Positions 45,247 through 55,968 of a stretch of DNA of 64,000 nt are shown here, in pieces. Each line of letters starts with the position of its first letter. The first letter of the stretch is position 1. The notes under the pieces were generated by a model that saw only the letters and a program-made list of their open reading frames with translations, made no database searches and was not told where the DNA came from. Source of the DNA: Camellia lanceoleosa (lineage: Eukaryota; Streptophyta; Magnoliopsida; Ericales; Theaceae); contig CM045758.1 of NCBI GenBank assembly GCA_025200525.1, positions 162,933,040-162,997,039 of the forward strand. The letters run 5' to 3'. The position numbers were made by a program, and so were the translations under genes.

Positions 45247-45252
45247 TTGCTG

Positions 45253-46808
45253 TGTACCTGACTTTCTTTGCACACCCCCCATTTCAAATAGGGTGCGAAT
45301 TGGTCGTCCTACAGTTCAGACTCCTGTCACGATTCTGAATCTAATCTCATTAAGTGCAATGTGAGATTGATAAACACCAAAGAGTCCAAATCTGGCAATT
45401 GGTTTTGGAAAATCAATTTTGAATAAAAAAGTGCCAAACATGGACTGCTTTGCCAGATTACAGAGTCGCCACCTAAATATTTTGTTTTGGGAAATTTTAG
45501 AAACCCTAACTTGTGCCAAAGGCCACGTGTCCGTCATCACCAAAGTTGCCTCGGCTCGGGAACTTGGGTACGAGAGGGGAAGGTCCTGAAATGAGCACCC
45601 CCGCTCGCCCGATCAAAGGATCGGCCTCTACTAAGCATTAGATGTTGTTTTATAAACATATGTGTTCTTGTTCCGGTTATCAATCTAACTTTACCATGTG
45701 ATAAGCACAGCATACAAGTATAGACCCAATCGCGAGAATTGGAACAAAACAACTCATGTTTGTTTTTGAAAATGGTTTGAAAGTGCCACTCTCAAGTAGG
45801 CTAAAGCATGGATTTGCCACCCTCGAGTGGGCTTAAAACATGATTTGTCACTTCGCAAAGCGGGCTTAAAACTCACAATCATCGAGTTGTCTCAATTCAA
45901 GCAATCAAGCCTTCATCCACGGGCATTCATGCAGTTAATCACTTAAGCAAATAACCTCATGGCAAGCATGCTAAACATGGCAACACTAACACTCATGCAA
46001 GTATGCTAAAGCGTAAAAACTCACAGTGTACTCCGAGCCAAAACAAAAGCTAGTTAGAAAACAATGCATGATCCTAACTATACAAGATGCCTAATGCAAC
46101 ACATGCAATAATGCAACTAAGTAGGCTCGGCTATCTAAGATGGCATATGAATGCAACACTTTGATAACATGCATTTAAACACGTATTCAAATAAGTATTG
46201 AAATACAATGCAGTTTGAATGATGCGCCGAGCCTGGTGCATGCAAGACAAATGAATGATGCACGCATGCAAGCATAAGGTATGCTAATCAAAGTATGTGC
46301 CCTAATCTAACCACCGAAAGCGGGTAAATAAAAGGGAGAAAGACGTGGGGTTAGAAGACATGCACACACGCACGCACACTTATTACAACATTGCGCCCTC
46401 TCGAAGGAGGGTCTGAATAAATAAGCTAACTAGCTACGCTAATTAAGCTACTTATTACAAACCAACTAATTAAATATTCTAGCTAAATAATTATTACAAC
46501 AATTGAAATAACTAGCTACACTAAGCTAATTAATTACAAACCGAATTAATTAATTAAACACTCAACTAATTAATTACAAAATGACTAAGCTAATGAACTA
46601 ATTAGCTAAGCAATTCAAATGAAAGGCCCCGAAAAATGAAGGAGATATGCATGCTCGATTGCGTCCTCCCAAAAATCCCCTACCTTGCCTCTAGATGCCT
46701 TTGTTTGCACATCTTTGGACCTCTGAAAATTGTGCCAACCTCCAGATTGCTTTTGTTTGATCTCAAGAACATGCTAAGGGCTGATCGGCTAGCAATGGTG
46801 GCCATCAG
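45253..46808 (-). mobile_element. LTR-H: minus-strand family LTR, 3' part
   Basis: Read on the minus strand, it runs from mid-LTR at 46808 to the LTR end at 45253 (GGGGGGTGTGCAAAGAAAGT then CAGGTACA), in line with the D LTR end at 21731-21757. It contains the PBS-like TGGCGACTCTG at 45471-45461. The flank tgctg (45248-45252) is the candidate target duplication. It interrupts element D, and its own 5' half is displaced by the plus-strand LTR at 46809. Confidence 0.8.
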
Positions 46809-47876
46809 TGTAGACATCCCATTTTTGACCATCCTCAAGACTTGGATGTTCTTGCAGGTACATCCAGAAACAAGTTTGATTGCTCGTTGAGTACTCGACT
46901 TCTGCGACAGAATGCTCCAAGTTTGATCTTTCCAAACCCTATTTCCATTCTATCTTATACTTAGACCATGTGTTGGTCCTTTTGGCATGTTACTTTTGGA
47001 GCACTGCCGGCCATGGTCTCTGCCCTGCCGGCTATAAATAGGCCCTGCCGGCCATCAATGAGGCATTGCTGGCCATCCCGGCCACCACTTTTTCAGTAGA
47101 TATTTTTGTAGATATTTTGACAGTTGTTTGCACAGGTTAACTCATCTACACCCACGTGGATGGCTGGATCTCTTCAAGGCTCCTTTGTATCTTCTATGTA
47201 TAGAAGTTATCTATATGCATGGAAGGGGTTACAAAAATTGAGCTGAGTTAGAATTCTCTCTCTCTCTCTAGAATCCTTTATCTCTATATTTTGTGATTAA
47301 AAGTGTGTTTTCTTCACATATTTGCACTAAAACACCTAGTCAAACACCTTCACCTTAGTGTTGAGGATCTTGGAGGCCTTGTTTGAGCTCCTTGGAGTGG
47401 TTTTGGCTTGGTTTTGGCTCAGAAGCTTGTTGTTTTCTTGTTGTGCTTCAAGGGTAAGAGTTTCACCCTTTTAAGCTTTGTTCTAATTCATTGCTTTGCC
47501 ATCTTTGTATGAAACTTTGAAGCTGGTTTTAGTCTCAAAAATTTTTTTTTTTAAGGCTTAAAAATGTTGGTTTGAGCCTTGTGTGGTTAAGGGGGTGGTT
47601 CTCCTCTTTTGCTCTTTGGCTTGTAAAGCCTCTTGAGCCACCTTTCTTAGCTTTTGTAATAACCTTTGCTTGACCTTGTAACCACTAAAACTCAAAGGAA
47701 TTTCAGTGGTAGGAAGTTGGTTTTGAGGCTCAAAATAAGAGGGGGGGGATCCCCTCTCCTTGTATGTTGCTTGCTTGTGTTGATGGCCTCATACTTGAGC
47801 ATGTTTTTCTACTCTTTTGTGACTTAGTTCAAGCATGTTTTTGGCTTTTTTTTTTTTGACATGCTTTAACTCTGTT
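46809..47876 (+). mobile_element. LTR-G: plus-strand family LTR, 5' part
   Basis: It starts TGTAGACATCCCATTTTTGA inside LTR-H (left flank atcag, 46804-46808). It carries a GGCC cluster (46990-47095), CACGTG (47153-47158), a weak TATA-like region (about 47194-47215), CT repeats (47260-47272) and the donor-like AAGGGTAAGAG (47451). It is cut at 47876 by LTR-F. Confidence 0.8.
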
Positions 47877-49220
47877 TGTGATACCCCTGTTCTGTATTAT
47901 GTTAATTGGTCCCTAATACGTATGTGATTATATGTTTTGATATGATTTTGTGTGCCATTATGTGGATATATGCGATTTTGGAACTCTATCTGTTCACCGT
48001 AGGAATATCTGTCTGAATAATCCGCTTTGGAAATTAAATTGAGGGCCTTATCGGCCACAGAACCCGAAATTGATTACGCCTTCGTGATTAGCGTAATTTT
48101 TAGAGCCTACGGTGAAATTTAATTAGAAAACTGATTCGGGTCAGATTAATCAGATTTAATTAATGAGTAATGCTCAATTATTTTATGTTAAATAATGCAT
48201 GTGAGTGGGGCTATATTATAAGCCTTCTTAAGTTCAATTCTTTTCCTTTCATATGACTTTGGCTGAGCAAACTCTAAGAGAAAAATAGGAGAGTCGGCTG
48301 TTAGAGAGAGAGAGAGGGAGAGAATTGTGTTATTTTGACTCAAGCTTGAAGAATTTGAAGTCCATCTCTAAATTGGACCATAGATTGAAGGAATTGGGCT
48401 TCTAGGTAAGCCATTGACTCTTGAATTCATGAAAGTAATGTGTGATCTTATGTGATCAAGGGTTGTTTGTACTCAAGAGCATGAGTTAAGTTGGTTTTGT
48501 TGGAATTAAAGCTTGATATAAGCATGTATGAAATTGTGTTGAAATAGCATGTGTAAGCTTGAAATACATGATTCATCTAGAGTTTTAGTTAAAATTCATG
48601 TTTTGATCACCATTTGTGTTGTCTAAGATGAGAATGTGGCTAATTCATCACATACATGTACATATTATGTGAATGGGAGCTTGAATGCATGAATTTGTAT
48701 ATTGTTAATGAGTATTGATGGGAGATTGGGGCGTGCATGTGACTTATTTGTGAAATTAAGCCTCATTGAGTTATAAGTTGAGGTCTATACCATGTTAGCA
48801 TGATTATATTTGAGATTTGAGCCATTGCATGCAAGAATTGTAGCTGGAAAATTGAATTGGAGCTCAAGAACACAACCTGGAATTTCTAAAATTTTGACGT
48901 CTGCTCGAGCGGGGGAAGTGCCGCTCGAGCGGAGAATTCGAGCTCCCAGCATTTTTGGCAGACATGGCTCACGCTCGACCGGGAGATTTGAAGCTCAAGC
49001 GAGGAGCTATGTACACAGGCAGTCCGCTCGAGCGGCAGGGTTCACGCTCGAGCGGGGATTTGAGGTAACCAAGATTTTTAGAAGCGAGGTCCGCCGAGGG
49101 AACCCCATGCTCGAGCGAGGACCCTGTTTTCTGAAATTTTGTTTTTGCGTTCTGAGTTCTATTTTCTGTTCTCTTTCACTTGTAAGCACTCTTAGGCATA
49201 TGTTAAGAGTGCTTACAAGT
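47877..49220 (+). mobile_element. LTR-F: unrelated LTR-type sequence, 5' part
   Basis: Sequence unlike the dominant family begins with TGTGATACCCCTGTTCTG inside LTR-G, left flank ctgtt (47872-47876). It has the AATTTAATTA-rich upstream pattern and a TATA-like CTATATTATAAGCC (about 48210) of plant LTRs, then (GA)n at 48304-48320. Around 48900-49110 there are several GCTCGAGCGG motifs. It is cut at 49220 by element E. An ORF at 48810-49271 spans the boundary and is not a gene. Chromovirus membership is only suspected. Confidence 0.5.
49178..49220. repeat. Perfect 17-bp hairpin ending at the element E insertion site
   Basis: The arms ACTTGTAAGCACTCTTA (49178-49194) and its exact complement (49204-49220) enclose a 9-base loop. 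The right arm ends at the base before the LTR of element E. Confidence 0.8.
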
Positions 49221-52200
49221 TGTAGACACCACATTTTTGACCATCCTCAAGACTTGGACGTCACCGTTTGAACACTCGGTGATCATCCATGTTTGTATTC
49301 GTCTTGAGTTCCCGGAGGTTTCGGTTACGCGCCTTGCCTCAAGATCTCTCGACTCGACTATTTTGTGTCTGGTTTTGTACCAAACACTTGTGTTTTGCCT
49401 TTGAGGGGCAGGGTAGGGCTTGTTGACCATCCCCACCCATCACCAGCCATGGCTTCAGGCCACCGGTTGCGTTTTGTTGCCACCGGCCAAATATTTGGCC
49501 TACCAAGATCAGAGATGGCCTACGGCTATCTTTTTTTGGTCAATTGCTTTTTTTGCTGGCCGGCTACTGTGCATCTGCTTTTGCAGATATTTTCATGCAG
49601 CTGGCATGCACTTGGCTCCCCTCTATACACGTGTATATAGGGATTTCCCTCTTAGTTAGCTTGTCTTGTATGCTTACAAGATTGAGCTCTATAAGAGGAG
49701 GCTTCCTCTCCCTCTTTTAGGGTTACAAAATTTCATAGGAGAGCTCTGGTTTTTAGGGTTAGCATAATTGTATCTATCCTATATCTATTTCTCTATCTCG
49801 TTTTGCCCTTAAGGTGTTTTAGTCTTAGATTTGCACACAAACACCTAGACTTACACCTTCTCTTGAAGATGAGGTCCTTGAGGCTTGTTTTTGGAGTTTT
49901 GGAGCTGATTTGAACCTAAAGAACCAGCTGGTCTTCCATTTTTGAAGAGGGCCTACAAGGGTAAGACTTTTGTCCCTTTTTACCCCATTTTTGCATTGTA
50001 TTTTTTCCTACCTTACAACTATTTTTCAGCTTAACATACAACATAGAAAAGTTCTTTTTTTTAGTGCTCTAAATAGTTTGTTAAGGGTGTTTTAAGTTTT
50101 GGGGTTGTTTGACCCCTCTTAAGCCTTGTTAGGCCCTTGTTTTGTGCCATTTCTGTTGAGCTCCGGGACCATTGTGTTTGGGCCTCCTCACCACTGAAAT
50201 CTTGAGGGATTTCAGAGGTGAGGATGGTGCCTTGAGGTCCAAAGAAGGAGAGGGCCACCCCCTCTCCTTGTTGTCCTTGAAAATGGCCATTTTTGCTTCT
50301 TGAGAGAGCATCTAATTTAAGTGTATGTTGACCATACCTTAGCTATTTTTTGTGCTTATTATGTCATGATTTAGCACTGTTTTGAGTTGGTTTAGGTACA
50401 CCATGCTTGCTTAGCATACATACCATGTAATGCCATGATTTGCCTTAATACATGCATAGCATTTAGACTACCATACTCATGTATTTTGGCCAAGCTTTGT
50501 GAAGCTTATATGCATGTTTTGATGTGTTTGAGGTCTGTTTTTGGTCATTCGGGTCGTTCATGTTTTGCTTTGCATAGCTACCATGTAATTCCCCTTTGTA
50601 TGCCTTGATGCATCGACCATGAGCATGCCATCCTTGCATCTTTCCAATGGTTTGGAACCATTTTTCATGACATTTCATTCCTTGTTTCATGTTCATATGC
50701 TTGCATTTTATCACTCCTTTGATGCTTTAAGAGGTTGTGTTGTATGCTCTATGTTTAATGCATTTGTGCATGCCTCTATGTGTAGATCATTTAGATGCCA
50801 TCTAAGTGGTTTTTGGGGCCTGCCTTAACATGATTTAGGACTGTTTTGATCCATTTTGGTCATTTGCTTCATGTGCCATATGATCATGCTTTAGGTCCTT
50901 GGGCTTGGTTACATGCTTAGCTTGCATTAGTAGGCTGATTTGGCATCATTTCCTACATGTTTTTCAGAGCTTACATTGCACGCTAATTGTCCATGTTTGG
51001 CCTCCTTTTAAGTGTGCTTAGAAGTTGTTCCTTTATGCTTAAGTGTTGGCCCATCAACACGTACATGTGTGTGTGTGTGTATTGGCCCTCATTTCCATAG
51101 CATTGGCCACTGTTTTGGGCTTAGTATAGAGCTGTCCAATTAGTGTAAGTCCCTCCTTTGCATATTGTTGCATGCTCTCCTTGTATGTTGTTGCATATTT
51201 GTGTGTTGTTGCATGATTGAAGTTGCATGATTGAATGAAATCACATGCTTGTTTGCATGTTTGAACACCCACATTGTGTCTTGCATACTTATTGGTTGCA
51301 TTGCTTCATGCCTTGCATGCCTTGTGTGATCATTGTATGCCTTGTATGCTTCTTTGCATTTCCATGACTGCATGCATCTTTCACATCTTGATCAAATCAT
51401 GATAGAGGTTGAAAGCCCCTTTGTTTGTTTATTTGCATTGCATTTCATTTGAAATCAAAGTGCACACTTGGTTTCCTTGGGCCATCGTGCATTGAAATGA
51501 GCAATTGGTGGCCCGAGAATCGAGAACCATGTCCCTTTGAGTCATAAATATGATAAGGGATGTGGTGGTGCACACATTTGCTTGAAATGCATTGCCATCC
51601 CAAGTTTTGCCCTCTATTGCTGTCAAACCAGTTTCTGCAGGAAGATTTGGCCGGCTGGCCATCTACAGTGCCAACCGGCCCTCCATTGTTGGCCGATGGA
51701 TCAATTTGTGGCTGGTGATCATTTTTTCCAGCCGGTGGTGTCCCACAGAACTCAAAGAAGCAACCCTGAGACTTTGGCAGTCTTCAAAGGAGCAGAGAAG
51801 GGAAAACAGAGGCAACTTGTGCATGGCAGTGGGCTTCCGAGCGAAACCGACGCGTGTGCATTGGACCCTCTTCCCGAGGCTACTTTTTACTGTTTTATTA
51901 GATTAGTTAATCTGCTTAACTAGTTTAATTTGTCTATAATATTTAATTAGCTTGTAGGTTAATTAAGTGTATTATTCTTTCGGGCCCTCCGAGCGAGAGC
52001 AAATTTGTAATAAGTGTGGGTGCGTGTATGCATGCCTTCCAACCCGCACTTCTTTCTTCCTTTTACTTACCTGCTTTTGATGGTTAGTATTAGGACATGT
52101 TTAATTTAGCATACCTTATGTTATGCATGCGTGCATCATTCATCAGTATTGCATGCACCGGGCTCGGCGCATCATGCTAACTGCATAAGTATTTCAAATC

Positions 52201-53027
52201 TAACTTGAACACATGCTATCTGTGCATTTCATATGTCATCCTTAGATTAGCCGAGCCTATTCTAGTGACATTCTGTATGCGCTGCATTAGCCACTTAACA
52301 TGGACTTGGATCATGCTTGATTACTAACATGTTCTTTGTTTTGGCTCGGAGTACATTGTAAGTATTTTATGCTTTAGCATCTCGCACGAGTGTGAATGTT
52401 AACATGACAGCATGCTTACCATGTGGCTAGATGCTTATGTGGTATAAACTGCCTGAATGCCTGTGGATGAAGGTTGGATTGTTTGTGTTGGCATAACTCA
52501 TTGAAATCCGTGTTTTAGCCTACTTGCGAGTAACGAATTCCAAAGCGTTTTCCAAACAAACGGATATGCAATGTTTTGTTCCAAGTTAGGCGATCTAGTC
52601 TATACTTTTGCGTTGTGCGCATCACATAGTAATTCTAGGCTAATAACTGGAATAAGAACACATAACGTTTTCAAAAGAGGATATCATGGTTAGTAGAGGC
52701 CGATCTTCGGATTGGGCGAGAGGGGGTGCTCATAGCTGACCTTCCCCAATCGTACCCAAGTTCCCGAGCCGAGGCAACTTTGGTGATGATGGACACGTGG
52801 CCTTTGGCACCGAGTCAGGGTTTCCTAAATTCCCCCATTAAAAAATATTTAGGTGGCGACTCTGTATCTGGCAAAGCAGTCCATGTTTGGCACTTCTTTT
52901 CTAAAAATCTGTTTTCTCAAAACGATTTTCCGGATTTGGACTCTTTTGTTCAAGATTAAGAACCGTGACAAAAACGAGTCCAAACTGTGGCATGCATAAG
53001 TCCCCCCTCCCTCGGGGCGCGTCCACA
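49221..53027 (+). repeat. 5' LTR of element E (3807 bp)
   Basis: It starts TGTAGACACCACATTTTTGA and ends CTCGGGGCGCGTCCACA. Inside: GGCC cluster (49430-49565), G-box palindrome TATACACGTGTATA (49624-49637), TATA box CTATAAG (49689-49695), donor-like ACAAGGGTAAGA (49956-49966), second GGCC cluster (51640-51735), PBS-like site (52854). Confidence 0.88.
49624..49695 (+). promoter_or_regulatory. G-box palindrome plus TATA box of E 5' LTR
   Basis: TATACACGTGTATA (14-bp perfect palindrome) lies 50 bp before CTATAAGAGGAG. It is the same arrangement as in the D LTR and the solo LTRs. Confidence 0.6.
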
Positions 53028-53032
53028 GTTTC

Positions 53033-53050
53033 TGGCGACTCCGCTGGAGA
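53033..53050 (+). other. Primer binding site of element E
   Basis: TGGCGACTCCGCTGGAGA, 5 bases after the LTR end. The CTCCGC core is the closest of the three to the plant tRNA-Arg acceptor end as I remember it. Confidence 0.75.
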
Positions 53051-53744
53051 GATTAGAGAACTTGACTCGAACTCGTAATATCTTGTTTTGACCACACTTA
53101 TGTGTTTCTTTGCATTGCATGTGCATTAGTGTGCCTAGGACACCGTGTTGGCCATCTGCTATTCCTGAGCGGTTTGCTGGAGGCTCGCTTCGAGAAACGT
53201 GCCATAAGGCTGACCGGTTGCGGGCTCTACCAGTATGGGAACACAAACCCCAGTTTTACTAGGGCACCCTTTTCGACCATTCGACCTAGTGCATGTCGAG
53301 ATCTATAGTGACCATTCCAAGCTAGGACAGGTTGCTCACCCTATCTAGGTTGTTTGAAACCGCTGCGTGCGTAGTGAAACCCTAACTCCTGACAAAATAG
53401 GACAGGGAAACCCTATCCCAACATAGGGGTGTTTTGGCTCTCTTTTACTTGCTATGTGCTTTTAGAGTGTATCTCTACAGGAACGCACATATCAGTTTGC
53501 AAAGTTTGAGTATCAGGCCTGAGGACACCAGTATCGGTATTTGTGAGAATCAGTTATAGCTGTGGATATCCGATTCAGTGTTTTGGGGCAGTGATTCTGG
53601 GGAACCGTGATCAGTAGTAGAGTACAGTCATTCGGCTACACCTGTGTTTGTTCCGTTTGGGCTAAAATGCTGCTTGTTTTTCCTTTAGGGGTTCAGAGAG
53701 TTGATCCAGAATAACCAGTGTTCCCCCTTGCTGAGGCAAGACCT
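53051..53744 (+). other. Leader of element E
   Basis: No gene. It contains the conserved leader hairpin region (about 53416-53428, CCC-aacata-GGG, followed by GTTTTGGCTCTC) and a pyrimidine tract ending in AG (tttttcctttag, 53677-53688), a candidate acceptor before gag. Confidence 0.55.
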
Positions 53745-54748
53745 ATGATGACGCAGTATTCAGAAGAGATTGTGGTTATGACAGCCGCATTAGATCAAGG
53801 AATCACTCTGCAAAGTAAGACCAATGTTGATGTACCGCATCCACCCAGGTCGCCTATTGCGCACCCGGTCTGGACCCCCCAGTTATACCAGGCTCGTGAG
53901 CCCACCACATTCGAGTTGATGGGGATGATAGGTGACCTCCAGAGGTCCGTGGCGGATCTCGCCTACGGAATGTTAGCTTCGCCACCAGCTGCACCATATG
54001 CCGGGAGTTTTGTACCACAGGAGCCCCCACTATTGGGATGAATTATGATCGAACTTAGCCAACCCGAGGTAGCCTCCAGCTATGGCAATGACGTACCAAC
54101 ATCAACCCAAGCCCTCGATCAGGCTGAGGCCAGAGGCAAGGACAAAATGAAGGTAGATGTTGATCCCATTGAACAACTGTTGTGGGCAGTCGAGGCTTTG
54201 AAAGCCGGGGGGATGAGTAAGCAACAGGTGTTCGCAGTCATGACCGAGACTGTGGATGATGTTTTCCCCACTCCAGCCGAAGGCAGTACAAGCCAGTTAG
54301 AAAACCAGGATAGGCCCCGTCATGCCAAAACAGTTCCTTCTGCTCCCAACCCTGCACTTGCGAAAGATCAGAAAGTCAAGGCAGTGTTTGCCGACCCTTT
54401 CGCTAGTGTCTAGCAAGAATTCTCAGCTTTCAAAGTACCTGCCCCGAGGGTGCAGGGTCTTTCACGCTCTCTACATGCCTCTGTCCAATGCACTCCAAAT
54501 CCTGGCCGAAAGAGGGCACCTTAAACCCTTCGAGCCTCGGCCTCTCCCGAAAAATCTCCCTCTCACACATGACGCTGCTTTGTATCGCATCACCAAAGAA
54601 CATGTGTCATGCTACCAATAATTGTTTCCGCCTCCGTCATGAGGTGCAAGATTTGATCGACAAAGAGGTTATCCTCCTGCCCACCTCAGCCAAGTCCGTT
54701 ACTACCCAGCTATTGGATTTTGAAGAAACTGATACTGCGAGTATGTAA
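53745..54748 (+). pseudogene. gag of element E, capsid core missing
   Basis: Start at ATG 53745 (MMTQYSEEIVVMTAALDQGI) or in frame at 53718. It passes directly from this N-terminus to EPTTFELMGMIGDLQRSVAD and the helix-rich block EQLLWAVEALKAGGMSKQQV (about 54160-54240), then to a C-terminal module (ALYMPLSNALQILAERGHLK, then NNCFRLRHEVQDLIDKEVIL). The capsid blocks seen in A (5900-6340) and D (23040-23500) are absent. A stop at 54039 and frame changes near 54415 and 54600 break it. A protein lacking the capsid core could not build particles by itself, so E would rely on proteins from full elements. Confidence 0.7.
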
Positions 54749-55322
54749 TCAGGGAGTGAACCACCTGCGGGCGGCGCTTGGTGTATTTTTGGGTGTGGCG
54801 TCTGGCACACATTTTTTAGCATCCGTGAATGCTAGTTTTGTAAATTCTGGCTTGGGTGTCGAGTCAGTCTTTTGTTTTGATTTGAGTCTGTCTCTTTGTC
54901 TTGAGTCAGTCCTTTTGCTTAAGGGTCTATCTTGTTGTAGCGAGTTAGTCCCCTTGTATAGAATGTCGGGTGATTCCAGGGTTGTTGCCTCGAACACCGT
55001 TTTGTTTTGTAATTACTTCTTTTGCTTTCTTTTTGAGTCTGTCTCTGCTGTGAAGCCAGTTGCAATCAGGGAATCTAAATGAAACAGCTGCGGCTATCAT
55101 GTTTCCGTGCTTATTACTATTTTGGGCTGGTTATGCCAGAAGATTTGAATGGAACGACAGTACATTCCACCTGCTCTTTTGTGCTCTGAAATTATTGCAT
55201 TGACCTAAGTTTTTAAAACCTTTTTTAAACATCGTGGTGGTAAAAACGAAGAGGAAGGAATTCCTCGGGTTTTGCAAAACTTTGATCAATTTGAGAGAAA
55301 GATAGGCGTGCTAAGCCTTTTA
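54749..55322 (+). other. Gag-to-pol spacer of element E
   Basis: No clear gene. It aligns with 7691-8208 of element A (GAACCACCTGCGGG start, TTTGAGTCTGTCTC runs, AGATTTGAATGGAACGACAG near the end). Confidence 0.5.
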
Positions 55323-55500
55323 ATGAATGAAATCATGCTTGTTAGCGTGAGTACTGAGAAGGACCCTGGTTTGATCCAGATTGGTTCCACACTATCTTCA
55401 ACCATGAAGCGATGTGTCGCCAGAAAACTTTCAAAACAAAATGTTTTGCGCGGTCTTGTGAAGACCTGTGTGGAATCGCTCTTGAGATTGTGCAGCCTAG
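55323..55500 (+). pseudogene. Stub of the pre-RT linker of pol (element E)
   Basis: MNEIMLVSVSTEKDPGLIQI and GSTLSS match the pre-RT block of D (31060-31130) and the stub in A (8209-8391). Sequence beyond has lost the LKDF...FTW pattern by small indels. RT does not follow. Confidence 0.7.
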
Positions 55501-55737
55501 GATCGCACTCAGCCTCAAGACTCAATCTGTTTGTTTTTGAACCTTGAACCCATTCAGAACGTTCAACGGTCAACCGCCATGTGAGACCTGTGTGGCCAGA
55601 TCATAAGCACCCCTCGAACTGGGGGCAGCAAAATGTCAGACATGCTCGAAGAGCTGAATACAACAACTATTCTCCTAGATACAGAGGGCTTCAATCTCAA
55701 AACCATTTGGCATGGAATTATTACACTTTTACCCTTT

Positions 55738-55968
55738 GAGAGGCTCGTTGGGCCGAAAACGCAGAAGGGCGACCCAAGCAAAAGTTAGAGCAAGAAAAAA
55801 TATATATACAAAAGAAAAGAAAAAAGAAATACAAAAAGAAAAAAAAGATGCGAAAAAAAAAATAATATACGAAGAAAAACAAAAAGAAGAAGAAAGAAAA
55901 AAAAGAAAAAAGGAAAAGAAGCTCGCAAAGTTGAAAACCCACATCAGGCGCCTTGGCAAAAGTTAGAG
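55738..55968 (+). repeat. Duplicated post-pol motif with long purine spacer (element E)
   Basis: Copies at 55738-55790 and about 55920-55968 share GGCTCG..GG..GAAAAC..CAAAAGTTAGAGC. The spacer of about 130 bases is nearly pure A/G with a short TATATATA. Minus-strand Phe/Ser-rich frames here are artefacts. Confidence 0.65.

Larger units (their letters stand above)
17996..45252 (+). mobile_element. Element D: full-type Tat-lineage Ty3/gypsy retrotransposon with antisense PMD gene
   Basis: Order: 5' LTR (17996-21757), PBS (21763), leader, gag (22774-24603), protease (25155-26063), linker, RT and RNase H (31269-32510), second RNase H (about 32570-32990), integrase (33100-34311), 3' non-coding region, antisense PMD gene (43855-36914), hairpin repeats (44600-44900), and a 47-bp tandem repeat (45051-45246). 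The second RNase H after the first marks the Tat lineage. At 45253 a minus-strand family LTR interrupts the element; its own 3' LTR is outside the window. Two solo LTRs (26069-30275 and 39260-43323) split pol and the PMD gene. Left target flank: ctcaa (17991-17995). All genes are decayed. Confidence 0.85.

Noticed and set aside
17996..45252. Assignment of element D to the Ogre group
   Set aside because: Very long LTRs and a second RNase H fit the Tat lineage, but no ORF before gag and no intron between protease and RT were seen. I leave it as Tat lineage only.
48810..49271. 153-codon plus-strand frame
   Set aside because: It crosses the border between LTR-F and element E and has no recognisable domain.
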